Positions 7,839-15,073 of a stretch of DNA of 20,525 nt are shown here, in pieces (the stretch's first letter is position 1; each line of letters begins with the position of its first letter). The DNA lies in contig CAYNNG010000028.1 in NCBI GenBank assembly GCA_964398655.1, positions 1 to 20,525 of the forward strand, in the 5' to 3' direction. The stretch comes from SFFI01 sp964398655. Lineage in GTDB: Bacteria > Bacillota > Clostridia > Saccharofermentanales > DTU023. The position numbers and the translations under genes were made by a program. The notes under the pieces were generated by a model, which saw only the letters and a list, made by a program, of their open reading frames with translations, made no database searches and was not told the DNA's origin.

Positions 7839-7885
7839 GTAAAGTCGGCCAGAGGGCCTTCTTAGGCATTTTGCCTAGACTTTAC
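7839..7885. repeat. Branched palindrome (three-way-junction-like) between tpi and the oxidoreductase gene
   Basis: Outer arms GTAAAGTC (7839-7846) and GACTTTAC (7878-7885) are perfectly complementary. Between them lie two complete small hairpins, GGCC-AGAG-GGCC (7847-7858) and TAGGCA-TTT-TGCCTA (7863-7877), which abut the outer arms with only TTCT between them. It starts just six bases upstream of the extended -10 box at 7825-7833 and lies 43 bases after the PGK-TIM stop. It may end the upstream transcript or bind a regulator; the sequence does not decide. Confidence 0.7.
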
Positions 7886-7927
7886 TTAAGCCTAGACTCT
7901 TTGGGCTCGACGCTTAAGCTTTGGTGC

Positions 7928-9865
7928 TTAAGCCTTGGCGATAACGGCAAAGCTCTCCGGCTTGAGGGAAGCTCCGCCTACCAGGCCGCCGTCAATGTCG
8001 CTTTGGGCAAAGAGATCCGCGGCGTTCTTATCGTTGACAGAGCCTCCGTAGAGGATGCGGGTGGACTGGGCCACTTTTTCGTCGTACAGGTCAGCTAAGA
8101 GCTTGCGGATAAAGGCACAAACCTCATTGGCCTGGTCATTGGTCGCGGTTTTGCCCGTGCCGATGGCCCAGATGGGCTCGTAGGCGATGGTGACAAAGTT
8201 CATCTCGCTGGCGGAAATGCCCTGCAGGGCACCCTCCACCTGGGTCTTAATCCGGTCAAAGGTCGTACCGGCTTCGCGCTCTTCCAGGCTCTCCCCTACA
8301 CATACGATAGGACGCAGGCCCCAGCGGCGGGCAGCCTTGATTTTGGCGTTGACCAGCTCATCGGTTTCCTTAAAGTATTGGCGGCGTTCGGAGTGGCCGA
8401 GCACTACAGAGTGCAGGCCCATGTCCGCCAGGAATTGGGGGGAAATTTCGCCTGTATAAGCGCCCTTGTCTTCTTGGTGGCAGTTTTCGGCCGCCAGCTT
8501 GATGGCCGTACCCGCTGTAGCCTGAGCCAGGTCGGAAAGGGCGGTGTAAGGAGCGGCAATGATTACTTCGTTCTTGAAGCTTTCGGCTTCGGCCAAGAGA
8601 GCCTGCATAATCTTCAGCGCGGCCTTGGGGCTGCCGGCATTCATCTTCCAGTTACCAGCGGCCAGGGTCCGACGTGCGTCTTGGTCTTGAATATTGTCGA
8701 TACCGGGCAGGAGCTTGCCTTCCAGGAATTCCAGAGAGGCACCGCCGCCTGTGGATACGTGGGTCACCTGGTCGGACAGGCCAAACTTCTCAATAGCTGC
8801 CGCGGAGTCGCCGCCGCCGATAATGGAGATGGCCTGGGACTTGGCTAAAGCCTGGGCAATAGCTTCGGTGCCCTGGGCAAAGGCGGGGAACTCAAAGACA
8901 CCCATGGGGCCGTTCCACACCACGGTACCAGCCTTAGCAACTTCAGCCGCGTAGGCTTCAACCGTCTTGGGACCAATATCCATGCCCATGTAGTCCTCGC
9001 CCATTTCTGTTTGGACACTGGCTTCAGCATCTTTGGAGAAGTCTGTGGCTACCACGTGGTCTTGGGGCAGGAGGAAATTCACGCCCTTAGCCTTAGCTTC
9101 TTCCAGGAGCTCCTTGGCCAGGTCGAGTTTGTCATCTTCGACCAAGGATTTACCCACAGGCTGGCCCTGGGCTTTGAGGAAGGTGTAGGCCATGGCGCCG
9201 CCAATCAACAGGCTGTCCACCTTGCCTAAAAGGTTCTTTATGACGGAAATTTTATCGGAAACTTTTGCGCCGCCGAGAATCGCGACGAAGGGGCGTTCAG
9301 GGTTGGCCAGGGCCTTGCCCATAACTTCAATTTCTTTTTGAATGAGGAAGCCGACCGCGGAGGGCAGGTAGTTAGCGAGGCCCCAAGTAGAGGCGTGGGC
9401 CCGGTGGGCCGTACCGAAAGCGTCGTTGACGTAGAGGTCAGCCATAGAGGCCAGCTCGCGGGCAAAGGCCCGGTCGTTAGCGGTTTCTTCCTTATGGAAA
9501 CGGACGTTTTCCAGGAGCAGGACTTGACCGGCTTTTAAGTCAGCAGCCTTGGCTTTGGCATCTTCACCGATCACGTCTTTAGCCATGATTACCTCTTGGC
9601 CCAGGAGCTCAGCTAAGTGCTCCGCAACAGGCTTGAGGCTGAATTTTTCTTCGAAGCCAGAAGGCCGGCCCAGGTGGGAAACCAGAATCAAGGCAGCTCC
9701 CTGGTCTAAAATGTACTTAATGGTTGGCAGGGCGGCTCGAATCCGTTTGTCATCAGTAATAGCGCCTGTCTCCTTATTTTGGGGGACGTTGAAGTCTACG
9801 CGGCAAATAACTTTTTTGCCCTTAAGATCTAAGTCTTTGAGTCCTCTTTTTTTCAATTCTTCCAT
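7928..9865 (-). CDS. pgk-tpiA: Phosphoglycerate kinase-triosephosphate isomerase fusion
   Basis: One 645-residue frame encodes two glycolytic enzymes. Residues 1 to about 394 are phosphoglycerate kinase: CRVDFNVP (21-28), SHLGRPSG (63-70), LLENVRF, GGAKVSDKI, the hinge region VVWNGPMGVFE and the nucleotide loop IIGGGDSAAAIEKFG. Residues about 398-645 are triosephosphate isomerase: AGNWKMN with Lys407, GHSERR with His491, and AYEPIWAIGTGKT with Glu563, plus LYGGSVN and GLVGGASL at the end. All catalytic residues of both parts are present, so both should be active. The linker is only a few residues (NIQDQDAR). A similar fusion is known in Thermotoga. The ATG at 9865 is chosen because AAGGAAAGGAAAC precedes it by about six bases; the frame extends 13 codons further to a GTG at 9904 without a ribosome site. 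Confidence 0.96.
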   Translation of the reverse strand: MEELKKRGLKDLDLKGKKVICRVDFNVPQNKETGAITDDKRIRAALPTIKYILDQGAALILVSHLGRPSGFEEKFSLKPVAEHLAELLGQEVIMAKDVIGEDAKAKAADLKAGQVLLLENVRFHKEETANDRAFARELASMADLYVNDAFGTAHRAHASTWGLANYLPSAVGFLIQKEIEVMGKALANPERPFVAILGGAKVSDKISVIKNLLGKVDSLLIGGAMAYTFLKAQGQPVGKSLVEDDKLDLAKELLEEAKAKGVNFLLPQDHVVATDFSKDAEASVQTEMGEDYMGMDIGPKTVEAYAAEVAKAGTVVWNGPMGVFEFPAFAQGTEAIAQALAKSQAISIIGGGDSAAAIEKFGLSDQVTHVSTGGGASLEFLEGKLLPGIDNIQDQDARRTLAAGNWKMNAGSPKAALKIMQALLAEAESFKNEVIIAAPYTALSDLAQATAGTAIKLAAENCHQEDKGAYTGEISPQFLADMGLHSVVLGHSERRQYFKETDELVNAKIKAARRWGLRPIVCVGESLEEREAGTTFDRIKTQVEGALQGISASEMNFVTIAYEPIWAIGTGKTATNDQANEVCAFIRKLLADLYDEKVAQSTRILYGGSVNDKNAADLFAQSDIDGGLVGGASLKPESFAVIAKA

Positions 9866-9938
9866 ACTGAGTTTCCTTTCCTTACTTTGGCAAACACAAG
9901 CCACTCAAGCTGGAATTCTCCACGCTTGAATCGGGCCT

Positions 9939-9959
9939 GCTGGCCAGCTTGGGGCCAGC
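9939..9959 (-). promoter_or_regulatory. GC-rich leader hairpin of the PGK-TIM mRNA
   Basis: Arms GCTGGCC (9939-9945) and GGCCAGC (9953-9959) pair perfectly around a seven-base loop. It includes TGGCCCCAA on the minus strand, which also begins the 5' hairpin of the oxidoreductase message. The predicted transcription start is near 9967, so this lies close to the 5' end. Confidence 0.5.
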
Positions 9960-9973
9960 CCTGCTCCTTTTCT

Positions 9974-10001
9974 ATTATGTTACAATCGCATTATAATACA
10001 A
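9974..10001 (-). promoter_or_regulatory. Candidate promoter of the PGK-TIM gene
   Basis: On the minus strand, TTGTAT (9996-10001) and CATAAT (9974-9979) are 16 bases apart, giving a start near 9967 and a leader of about 100 bases. A second box, TATAAT, lies within the spacer at 9990-9995 and could be an alternative. Confidence 0.45.
9992..9997 (+). promoter_or_regulatory. Candidate -10 box for the glycosyltransferase gene
   Basis: A perfect TATAAT on the plus strand lies 134 bases before the glycosyltransferase ATG. The matching -35 region (about 9969-9974) is poor. The box overlaps a minus-strand TATAAT, so the two divergent genes may share this promoter region. Confidence 0.35.
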
Positions 10002-10016
10002 GTTACGGCCCACTTG

Positions 10017-10032
10017 TAGGCAAGGATGCCTA
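10017..10032 (+). repeat. Small TAGGCA palindrome in the glycosyltransferase leader
   Basis: TAGGCA-AGGA-TGCCTA is a perfect six-base-pair stem with a four-base loop. The same six-base arms occur in the palindromes at 7863-7877 and in the repeats of 11191-11314. Confidence 0.6.
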
Positions 10033-10131
10033 GGCCCTGGTCTGCCCCTCCGGGGGCCAATATTTTGCGCAAGAAGGAGATAGCGGTTTACCTTAATCTG
10101 GTTTGAACCGTGGCCAGTCCCCCACAGCCCT

Positions 10132-11079
10132 ATGTCAGCTAAGAAGAAAATTACCATAATTATTCCGGCTTATAACGAAGCCATTCAACTCCGGGACACC
10201 GTGCGCGAAGTTTCTGCCCACATCCCCACCCAATATGACTATCGCCTGCTCTTTATTGACGACGGTTCGGTCGACGGATCTTGGCCCATCCTGCAAGACC
10301 TCGCCCAAACTAACCCCCAGGTGCAGGCCCTACGCTTCTCCCGTAACTTTGGTAAAGAACCCGCCTTAGTAGCCGGCCTCTTGGAAGCCGAGGGCGATGC
10401 CGTAATCGTTTTGGATGCTGACCTCCAGTTCCCCCCTTCCTATATTCCCTCCATGCTGGAGGCCTGGGAAGAAGGCTACGACCTGGTTGAGGGTAAAAAA
10501 GCCGCCCGGCAAAATGAGCCTAAGCTAGGCCGCTGGGCCGCCCGCCGCTTTTACAAACTCTTCCACCTCATGACTGGGCTGGACCTGGCCAACGCCTGCG
10601 ACTTCAAGCTCTTAGACCGCAAGGTGATTGAAGTTTGGCGAGACATGCCCGAACGCGCCAACTTTTTCCGGGCCCAATCCGCCTGGGTAGGTTTCAAGCG
10701 CAAGGAATTCACCTTTGAGGTAGCCGACCGGGCCTCAGGTGAGACCAAGTGGTCACCCCTTAAGCTCACCCGCCTGGCCATCAACGCCTTCACCTCCTTT
10801 TCCGCCAAACCCCTCTATTTGATCGGTTTTATCGGGGCCATCCTCATGGTCCTGTTCATCATTCTGGGCATCACCGCCTTAGTCCAGTGGGTCAAGGGCA
10901 CAGCCGCCTCCGGCTTCACCACCGTCATCCTGCTCCAACTCCTCATTGGCGGCTCCATCCTCCTTTCCCTCAGCCTAATCGGGCTTTACATTGAGCGCAT
11001 CTTCGTCGAAACCAAGGCCCGTCCCCGCTACATCATCAGCGAGCGCGCAGGTCAGGGGTTTGAGGATGAGGGAAAATAG
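10132..11079 (+). CDS. Family 2 glycosyltransferase, membrane-anchored (DPM1/GtrB-like)
   Basis: This 315-residue protein is predicted to move a sugar from a nucleotide donor to a polyprenyl phosphate carrier at the inner face of the membrane, for later wall or surface glycosylation. The GT-A domain opens with TIIIPAYNEAIQLRDTV (8-24), has FIDDGSVDGSW (41-51) and the metal-binding DADLQFPP (95-102), and a later acceptor region NACDFKLLDRKV. Two membrane helices follow (about 228-252 and 263-287), with a positive tail. This architecture matches the bactoprenol glucosyl/mannosyltransferase group (GtrB, CsbB, YkcC). The sugar and final product cannot be told. No ribosome site lies close to the ATG; a strong AAGGAGA lies about 53 bases upstream with no usable start codon after it, and an in-frame TAG at 10081 rules out a longer protein with a normal start. 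It is alone on the plus strand. Confidence 0.9.
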   Translation: MSAKKKITIIIPAYNEAIQLRDTVREVSAHIPTQYDYRLLFIDDGSVDGSWPILQDLAQTNPQVQALRFSRNFGKEPALVAGLLEAEGDAVIVLDADLQFPPSYIPSMLEAWEEGYDLVEGKKAARQNEPKLGRWAARRFYKLFHLMTGLDLANACDFKLLDRKVIEVWRDMPERANFFRAQSAWVGFKRKEFTFEVADRASGETKWSPLKLTRLAINAFTSFSAKPLYLIGFIGAILMVLFIILGITALVQWVKGTAASGFTTVILLQLLIGGSILLSLSLIGLYIERIFVETKARPRYIISERAGQGFEDEGK

Positions 11080-11092
11080 ACTGAGACCTGAG

Positions 11093-11116
11093 GCTGATAC
11101 CGCTGATACCGCTGAT
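11093..11116 (+). repeat. Short tandem repeat GCTGATACC
   Basis: Two perfect nine-base units and a third partial one (GCTGAT) lie 13 bases after the glycosyltransferase stop codon. A period of nine keeps the reading frame, but the stop codon precedes it. Confidence 0.8.
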
Positions 11117-11127
11117 TGCTGGCGCAG

Positions 11128-11168
11128 AAGTGTAGGCAAATCAGTGAAAAAGGCACATCACCTACACT
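11128..11168. repeat. 41-bp palindromic repeat, copy A
   Basis: Inverted arms AGTGTAGG and CCTACACT enclose a variable centre. The distance from GTAGG to CCTAC is 29 bases, the same as in copies B and C. It shares AAGnGTAGGCAnnTCAGT with copy C. Confidence 0.8.
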
Positions 11169-11190
11169 CTTCTGGCTTTAGAAGCAATAG

Positions 11191-11231
11191 AATAGTAGGC
11201 AGACCTGCGAAAGGGCGATTCTGCCTACTAC
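11191..11231. repeat. 41-bp palindromic repeat, copy B
   Basis: Perfect eleven-base arms TAGTAGGCAGA (11193-11203) and TCTGCCTACTA (11220-11230), with the same 29-base GTAGG-to-CCTAC distance as the other copies. Confidence 0.85.
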
Positions 11232-11234
11232 TTA

Positions 11235-11272
11235 ATTGAGTTTTCTGGTCATTATTGAGTTTTCTGGTCATT
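11235..11272 (+). repeat. 19-bp tandem direct repeat
   Basis: Two perfect head-to-tail copies of ATTGAGTTTTCTGGTCATT (11235-11253 and 11254-11272) fill the space between palindromic copies B and C. Confidence 0.95.
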
Positions 11273-11273
11273 C

Positions 11274-11314
11274 AAGCGTAGGCAGTTCAGTCTAAATGCC
11301 ATATTGCCTACACT
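11274..11314. repeat. 41-bp palindromic repeat, copy C
   Basis: Arms GTAGGCA (11278-11284) and TGCCTAC (11305-11311), extended by AAG/CTT with one mismatch. Its right end and the left end of copy A are a perfect twelve-base inverted pair, AAGTGTAGGCAA and TTGCCTACACTT (11304-11315), bounding the whole 11128-11315 block. Confidence 0.8.
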
Positions 11315-11322
11315 TTTCTTCC

Positions 11323-12984
11323 CTACGGCTGCGGGAGCGGCGGCGGGCTGGTTTCCCGCTCGGTTTGGGTTTCGTAGACAGGGATCTGCTCGCCGTTGGG
11401 GCCGGTGACGTAGTAGGCCACGACCGGGGTGTCAGTCGCACCGGGTTTGGTGGATTTTTCAGGGTCGTTAATGGCGATTACGCCCGCATAGCCGGGGTAG
11501 ACGTGGTCGTACATGAGTTCTTTGGAGACCAGGTTGCCGGCTGCGTCGTAGTAGATCTTGTAGACCTTAACGTGGCGGTTGGGGCGCGGTGAGTTGCGCA
11601 CTTCGGTCTCACGTGGGGCCAGGGTATCGTCTTGGACTGTCTTAGGCTCATCTTTTACGGGGTAGGAGCCCAGGTCTTCCACATAGAGGTCATAGCTGCC
11701 GCCTTCGGGGTCGGTCGGACCATAAAAGTCGAAGGACAGGTTGGCTCCGTCAAAGCGGGAGACAATGGCGTAGGGGTATTCGGAGTTGTTGGTAAAGACC
11801 AGGTCTGACCAGTCGGAGACCATGGCGTCGGTGCCAATGGGGCAGTAGGGTACAGGCGTGGAGTGGAAGTTATGCACGTCTATGGTGAGGTTAGCCCTAA
11901 CCGCGGCCTGGTAAATTGTGGTAGAGGGCTGGCAGATACCGCCACCCATGCCCAGACCGTCGTTACCGTCCGCATCCTGCACGCCTGCAGGCACAAAGCC
12001 GTTAGCTTCGGTAATTGCGCCTACGGTGGTATTAAAGGAAAAGGAATCGCCCGGGTTCAGGATAGTGCCGTTGATACGGTCAGCGGCCACCCGCACGTTC
12101 TGGTTACGGGCTTCCGAGTAGGACATGATGGGCGTAGTGGCGGAGGCCACGAAGCCCAAGTGTTCGTTGAGTTCCTTAGCCGTCCGGCCAGGAGCTACCC
12201 GTTTGAATTCCAGTTTGACTTCCCGCTCATAGTCCTTTGCCTCCAGAGCGTCCTTAATTAGCTGGGCGCTCTTGTCCTTAACTAATTCACGGCCTTCTTT
12301 TTCGTCCTCAAACTCAAAGGTATTAGTTTCAAAGTCAAAGCCTGTCGCCTTGGCGTCGCCGCCTTCTTGGTCGAGTTCTTCCGCCAATTCATCCAGGGCA
12401 GCCTTACTGGCCTCCGGATCCATGTGGAAGCGGTCGTCTAGAACGTACTTGCGGTTGAGCAACTTTTTGCTCTCGGCCTCGGCATCCTTAAGAATTTGGT
12501 CAATGTCCAGGCGCATGCCCAGCTCATAAGGAGTTTTCTCCACAAATTCGTCTGCCGTGTAGTAGAGCTTGAGCTTGCCCAGGCCAGAAAGCAGGGTTTC
12601 TTCCGAATTGACCAGGCTTTCGCGGGCTTGCTGGTAGGTCTTGCCTCCCAGGCTGACTGATTTGTAGCGGATATTATTAGCAATATGCCCCTCCTGCGCG
12701 GGCTCCGCTTCGCCCGCGCCAAAAATCCAGGCAGGATTGGTCAGTTGATTTTGCACCACAATGTAGCGGCTAATGGCGGCATAAGAAAGGCCAACCACTA
12801 CCACCAGGACAACTAAGGAAACAGCTAGGGTCACCTTGCTGCGCTTACCCGGATCTTGGTTATTACGAACACGGGAAGTGCGGCCCTGGGGACGGCCCTT
12901 ACCAGCGGCAGATCTGCGGTCGGAGGTTTTCCGCCTCTGACCAGCTCTGTCTCTTGATTTATTTTCTGTTTGTCGTCTTGTCAT
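11323..12984 (-). CDS. VanW-family membrane-anchored envelope protein
   Basis: This 553-residue protein has a long, very basic N-terminal cytoplasmic tail (1-50), a single membrane helix (about 51-73) and an external part. Residues about 105-270 resemble the peptidoglycan-binding-type region found in YoaR-like proteins, rich in charged helices. The VanW domain spans about 284-425 and shows INGTILNPGDSFSFN, GGGICQPSTTIYQAAVRANL (348-367) and HNFHSTPVPY. A C-terminal beta-rich tail with VYKIYYDAAGNLVSKELMYDHVY follows, and then a Pro-rich end. VanW is named from vancomycin resistance clusters but its function is unknown, and most homologues have no link to resistance; no other van gene is present here. 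It is 21 bases after the NlpC/P60 gene and probably co-transcribed. The ATG has a modest AAAGG ribosome site. Confidence 0.9.
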   Translation of the reverse strand: MTRRQTENKSRDRAGQRRKTSDRRSAAGKGRPQGRTSRVRNNQDPGKRSKVTLAVSLVVLVVVVGLSYAAISRYIVVQNQLTNPAWIFGAGEAEPAQEGHIANNIRYKSVSLGGKTYQQARESLVNSEETLLSGLGKLKLYYTADEFVEKTPYELGMRLDIDQILKDAEAESKKLLNRKYVLDDRFHMDPEASKAALDELAEELDQEGGDAKATGFDFETNTFEFEDEKEGRELVKDKSAQLIKDALEAKDYEREVKLEFKRVAPGRTAKELNEHLGFVASATTPIMSYSEARNQNVRVAADRINGTILNPGDSFSFNTTVGAITEANGFVPAGVQDADGNDGLGMGGGICQPSTTIYQAAVRANLTIDVHNFHSTPVPYCPIGTDAMVSDWSDLVFTNNSEYPYAIVSRFDGANLSFDFYGPTDPEGGSYDLYVEDLGSYPVKDEPKTVQDDTLAPRETEVRNSPRPNRHVKVYKIYYDAAGNLVSKELMYDHVYPGYAGVIAINDPEKSTKPGATDTPVVAYYVTGPNGEQIPVYETQTERETSPPPLPQP

Positions 12985-13005
12985 GTATTTACCTTTGCAA
13001 GTTGC

Positions 13006-14823
13006 CTAGTAGTAAATCCTCCTGACGTGAGCCAGAGAGGAGGCCCAGAAATCCATATTTAAACTATCGACAACTACTCCTACGCTTTCGTTGGCAGCAT
13101 GGATAAACTGACCGCCCCCGATGTAAATACCTACGTGACCAATGCCCGCGCCGGTGGCGAAGAGCACCAGGTCACCCGGTACCATGTTGGAGTAATTCTT
13201 GTAGGAGAAGGACACGGGGATACCGTTGTTCACTTGGTCATAAGTGGTACGGCCCAAAGTCACGCCCATCTGGCTATAAATGTAAGAAGTGAAGCCCGAG
13301 CAGTCAAAGGCGTTCGGGCCGGCAGCCCCGTAAACATAGGGGAAGCCCTGGTACTGCATGGCCAGACCGACAATGGCGTTACCGCCAGCCAGGTCGGACG
13401 GGGTTTCTACTTCAGGAATATCTGAAGTAATCCACTGGACAGGTTCGTGCATAACCTCACCAGAAATATCTTCGACTACGACGGGATCTTCCGTGAGGTT
13501 GTCACCGTGAACATAGGCCGTAGAGCCGTCGTTCATGAGGACTTGGAACCAGCCGCCGGTATAGCCTACGGCGGTAACCGAGTCACCATAGTAGAGGCTG
13601 CCCACGACTTCACCATCGAGGCTGGGCAGGGCCCGGATATTTACCCCGGAGAAGGTGGAGTAGAGTGTGCCGGAGTAGCTGCTGAAGTCACTCTCGACAT
13701 AATCAGGCACCACTTCTGCGGGCGGCTCGGGGTTAGGCGCTACGTAGTTGTAGGACAGGAGGCTAGAGAAGATGTAGCCTTCAAAACCGTCTGCCAAACG
13801 TACGCGAGACCAAGACCCGTTGGTTTCAATTTCGTAAACTTCATCACCCTGGTAGGCCTCGGTCAGAACCTCGGAATCCATGCTGGCATCCGAGCGCACG
13901 TTAACCAGCTCGCCGTAAACATAGGCCGGAAGTTCTGTGGCATGGAAGCCAGAGCTGACAGCTTCACCTTCAGGGTTAGGTGTGTACAGAGACTCTACGG
14001 GATCATCTAAGACCTCGGGAGTCTCTACATATTCCTCTTCCGCAGGTGGGGTAAGGACCTCATCACCCACAAGCGGCGCCTCCTCCTCTACGGGAGGTGC
14101 CACAGGCAGGGTGGGCAGGTCCGCATTCTCCAGGTTTTCCTGGTCATTTTCAGTCGGGCTAGCTTTGGCCTTGCTCTCGCTGACCACGGCGGGCAGGCGC
14201 ATGCTAGAGCCTTCGGGCGGCTGCCACACCAGCTTAGGCGGGTTGTCCACCAGGCGGACCGCCTCTGATTGGAGTCCGGGAGGGATACCCGCGCCCGTGC
14301 TAATTAGCTTGGACAGGTTTTCCTTGCTGATACTGCGGGAAACCAGGCGGTAGCTAGGGGCTTCCGAAGCCTTAGGCGCACTAGTCTCCGCGACCTCTGT
14401 CGCTCGCGGCTGAGTTGCCTGGATCTTCTGCTCATTGCTGGGCAGCGTATAGCGTTCCAGCTGAATCTCCTTAGGCTGGGGCATATTGACGATCAAAAGG
14501 ATCAAAATACCTACCAAAACTAAGGCGATAATGGGTAAGACAAAGAGCAAAATCTGCCGGCCCCGGGAGTGGAGCTTGGCGCCTTCGTGCTGTTCAGCCT
14601 CCTGGTCAGACAAATCCGGGCGGACCTGCGGGCCAGTTGCGGAGTCCAGCTGGTGGCGGGCCTCATGACCCTGGTGGCCCTGAGGACGGGTTGTTTGACC
14701 TACACGGCCCGTAGCTTGTGACACAGGCCTTGTAGCCTGGGGCACGGGTCCTGTGGCCGAGGAAGGTTTGGAAGCCTCGCGGCTTTCAGTTTCAGATTGA
14801 GCTTGCTTATTCTTAAATAACAT
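13006..14823 (-). CDS. SH3-NlpC/P60 peptidoglycan endopeptidase, membrane-anchored
   Basis: This 605-residue protein is predicted to cut peptide stems of peptidoglycan (NlpC/P60 enzymes usually cleave gamma-D-Glu-diamino acid bonds). A cytoplasmic tail with loose repeats of the type PVxQAT (about 25-50) precedes one membrane helix (90-113). A long acidic, proline-rich linker (115-295) follows, then two SH3b domains at about 300-358 (VNVRSDASMDSEVL) and 385-443 (VNIRALPSLDGEVV), which should bind the wall. The NlpC/P60 domain covers about 478-605, with catalytic Cys508 in FDCSGF, His563 in GHVGIYIG and His575 in FIHAA, so it should be active. The ATG lacks a strong ribosome site (GAGAGAAC upstream). 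The leader before it is about 200 bases and structured. It heads the operon with the VanW protein, which suggests wall remodelling. Confidence 0.93.
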   Translation of the reverse strand: MLFKNKQAQSETESREASKPSSATGPVPQATRPVSQATGRVGQTTRPQGHQGHEARHQLDSATGPQVRPDLSDQEAEQHEGAKLHSRGRQILLFVLPIIALVLVGILILLIVNMPQPKEIQLERYTLPSNEQKIQATQPRATEVAETSAPKASEAPSYRLVSRSISKENLSKLISTGAGIPPGLQSEAVRLVDNPPKLVWQPPEGSSMRLPAVVSESKAKASPTENDQENLENADLPTLPVAPPVEEEAPLVGDEVLTPPAEEEYVETPEVLDDPVESLYTPNPEGEAVSSGFHATELPAYVYGELVNVRSDASMDSEVLTEAYQGDEVYEIETNGSWSRVRLADGFEGYIFSSLLSYNYVAPNPEPPAEVVPDYVESDFSSYSGTLYSTFSGVNIRALPSLDGEVVGSLYYGDSVTAVGYTGGWFQVLMNDGSTAYVHGDNLTEDPVVVEDISGEVMHEPVQWITSDIPEVETPSDLAGGNAIVGLAMQYQGFPYVYGAAGPNAFDCSGFTSYIYSQMGVTLGRTTYDQVNNGIPVSFSYKNYSNMVPGDLVLFATGAGIGHVGIYIGGGQFIHAANESVGVVVDSLNMDFWASSLAHVRRIYY

Positions 14824-14969
14824 CTATTTACAGTTCTCTCCAGTTGAAGTTGCACCGCGTTCAGGTCATGTGGGGCACGCCCTGGGCGGACTTTCCCGGC
14901 TGGTTAGCCTGCTAGAGACCAGTCAGCCTGCTTAAGCCTTACCACATTTTAGTCATACTGAGGCAATTC

Positions 14970-14984
14970 TTAAGTACAGATCAT
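14970..14984 (-). CDS. Possible four-codon leader frame (M-I-C-T)
   Basis: ATG ATC TGT ACT TAA on the minus strand follows GAGGAGG by four bases, the best ribosome site in the neighbourhood and much stronger than that of the NlpC gene itself. It could be an upstream regulatory frame or simply a stray site. No family is recognisable. Confidence 0.3.
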   Translation of the reverse strand: MICT

Positions 14985-15017
14985 TTTACCTCCTCGCAGT
15001 CCACTAGTCTAGCAACA

Positions 15018-15064
15018 GGCAAGGCAACAGCCCTACAGTTACCAAATTGTAATAGGGCCTTGCC
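15018..15064. repeat. Nested inverted repeat around the nlpC promoter
   Basis: Arms GGCAAGG (15018-15024) and CCTTGCC (15058-15064) enclose CCCTA (15031-15035) and TAGGG (15053-15057). TAGGGCC at 15053-15059 can instead pair with GGCCCTA at 15084-15090, so two structures exclude each other. The candidate -10 box lies in the loop. Confidence 0.65.
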
Positions 15065-15073
15065 AGTAATCAA
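15046..15073 (-). promoter_or_regulatory. Candidate promoter of the NlpC-VanW operon
   Basis: Minus-strand TTGATT (15068-15073) and TACAAT (15046-15051) are 16 bases apart. The -35 box lies within GTAATCAATTAC (15066-15077), a 5-2-5 palindrome that could be an operator. The predicted start near 15039 leaves a leader of about 215 bases. Confidence 0.45.

Larger units (their letters stand above)
11080..11322. other. Convergent spacer filled with palindromic and direct repeats
   Basis: This space lies between the ends of the glycosyltransferase and VanW genes. No gene is visible. It holds a short GCTGATACC tandem repeat just after the glycosyltransferase stop, three 41-bp palindromic repeats, a small hairpin (CTTCT-GGCTTT-AGAAG, 11169-11184) and a 19-bp tandem direct repeat. 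No classical T-tailed terminator is clear, though the last palindrome is followed by TTTTCTT on the plus strand. Confidence 0.85.

Noticed and set aside
11128..11314. Three 41-bp repeats as a short CRISPR array
   Set aside because: Copies differ at many positions, gaps between them are of unequal length (22 and 42 bases), and one gap is itself a tandem duplication.
11323..12984. VanW gene as part of a vancomycin-resistance cluster
   Set aside because: No vanHAX, vanRS or other van genes are present, and VanW-domain proteins are common in Firmicutes without resistance.
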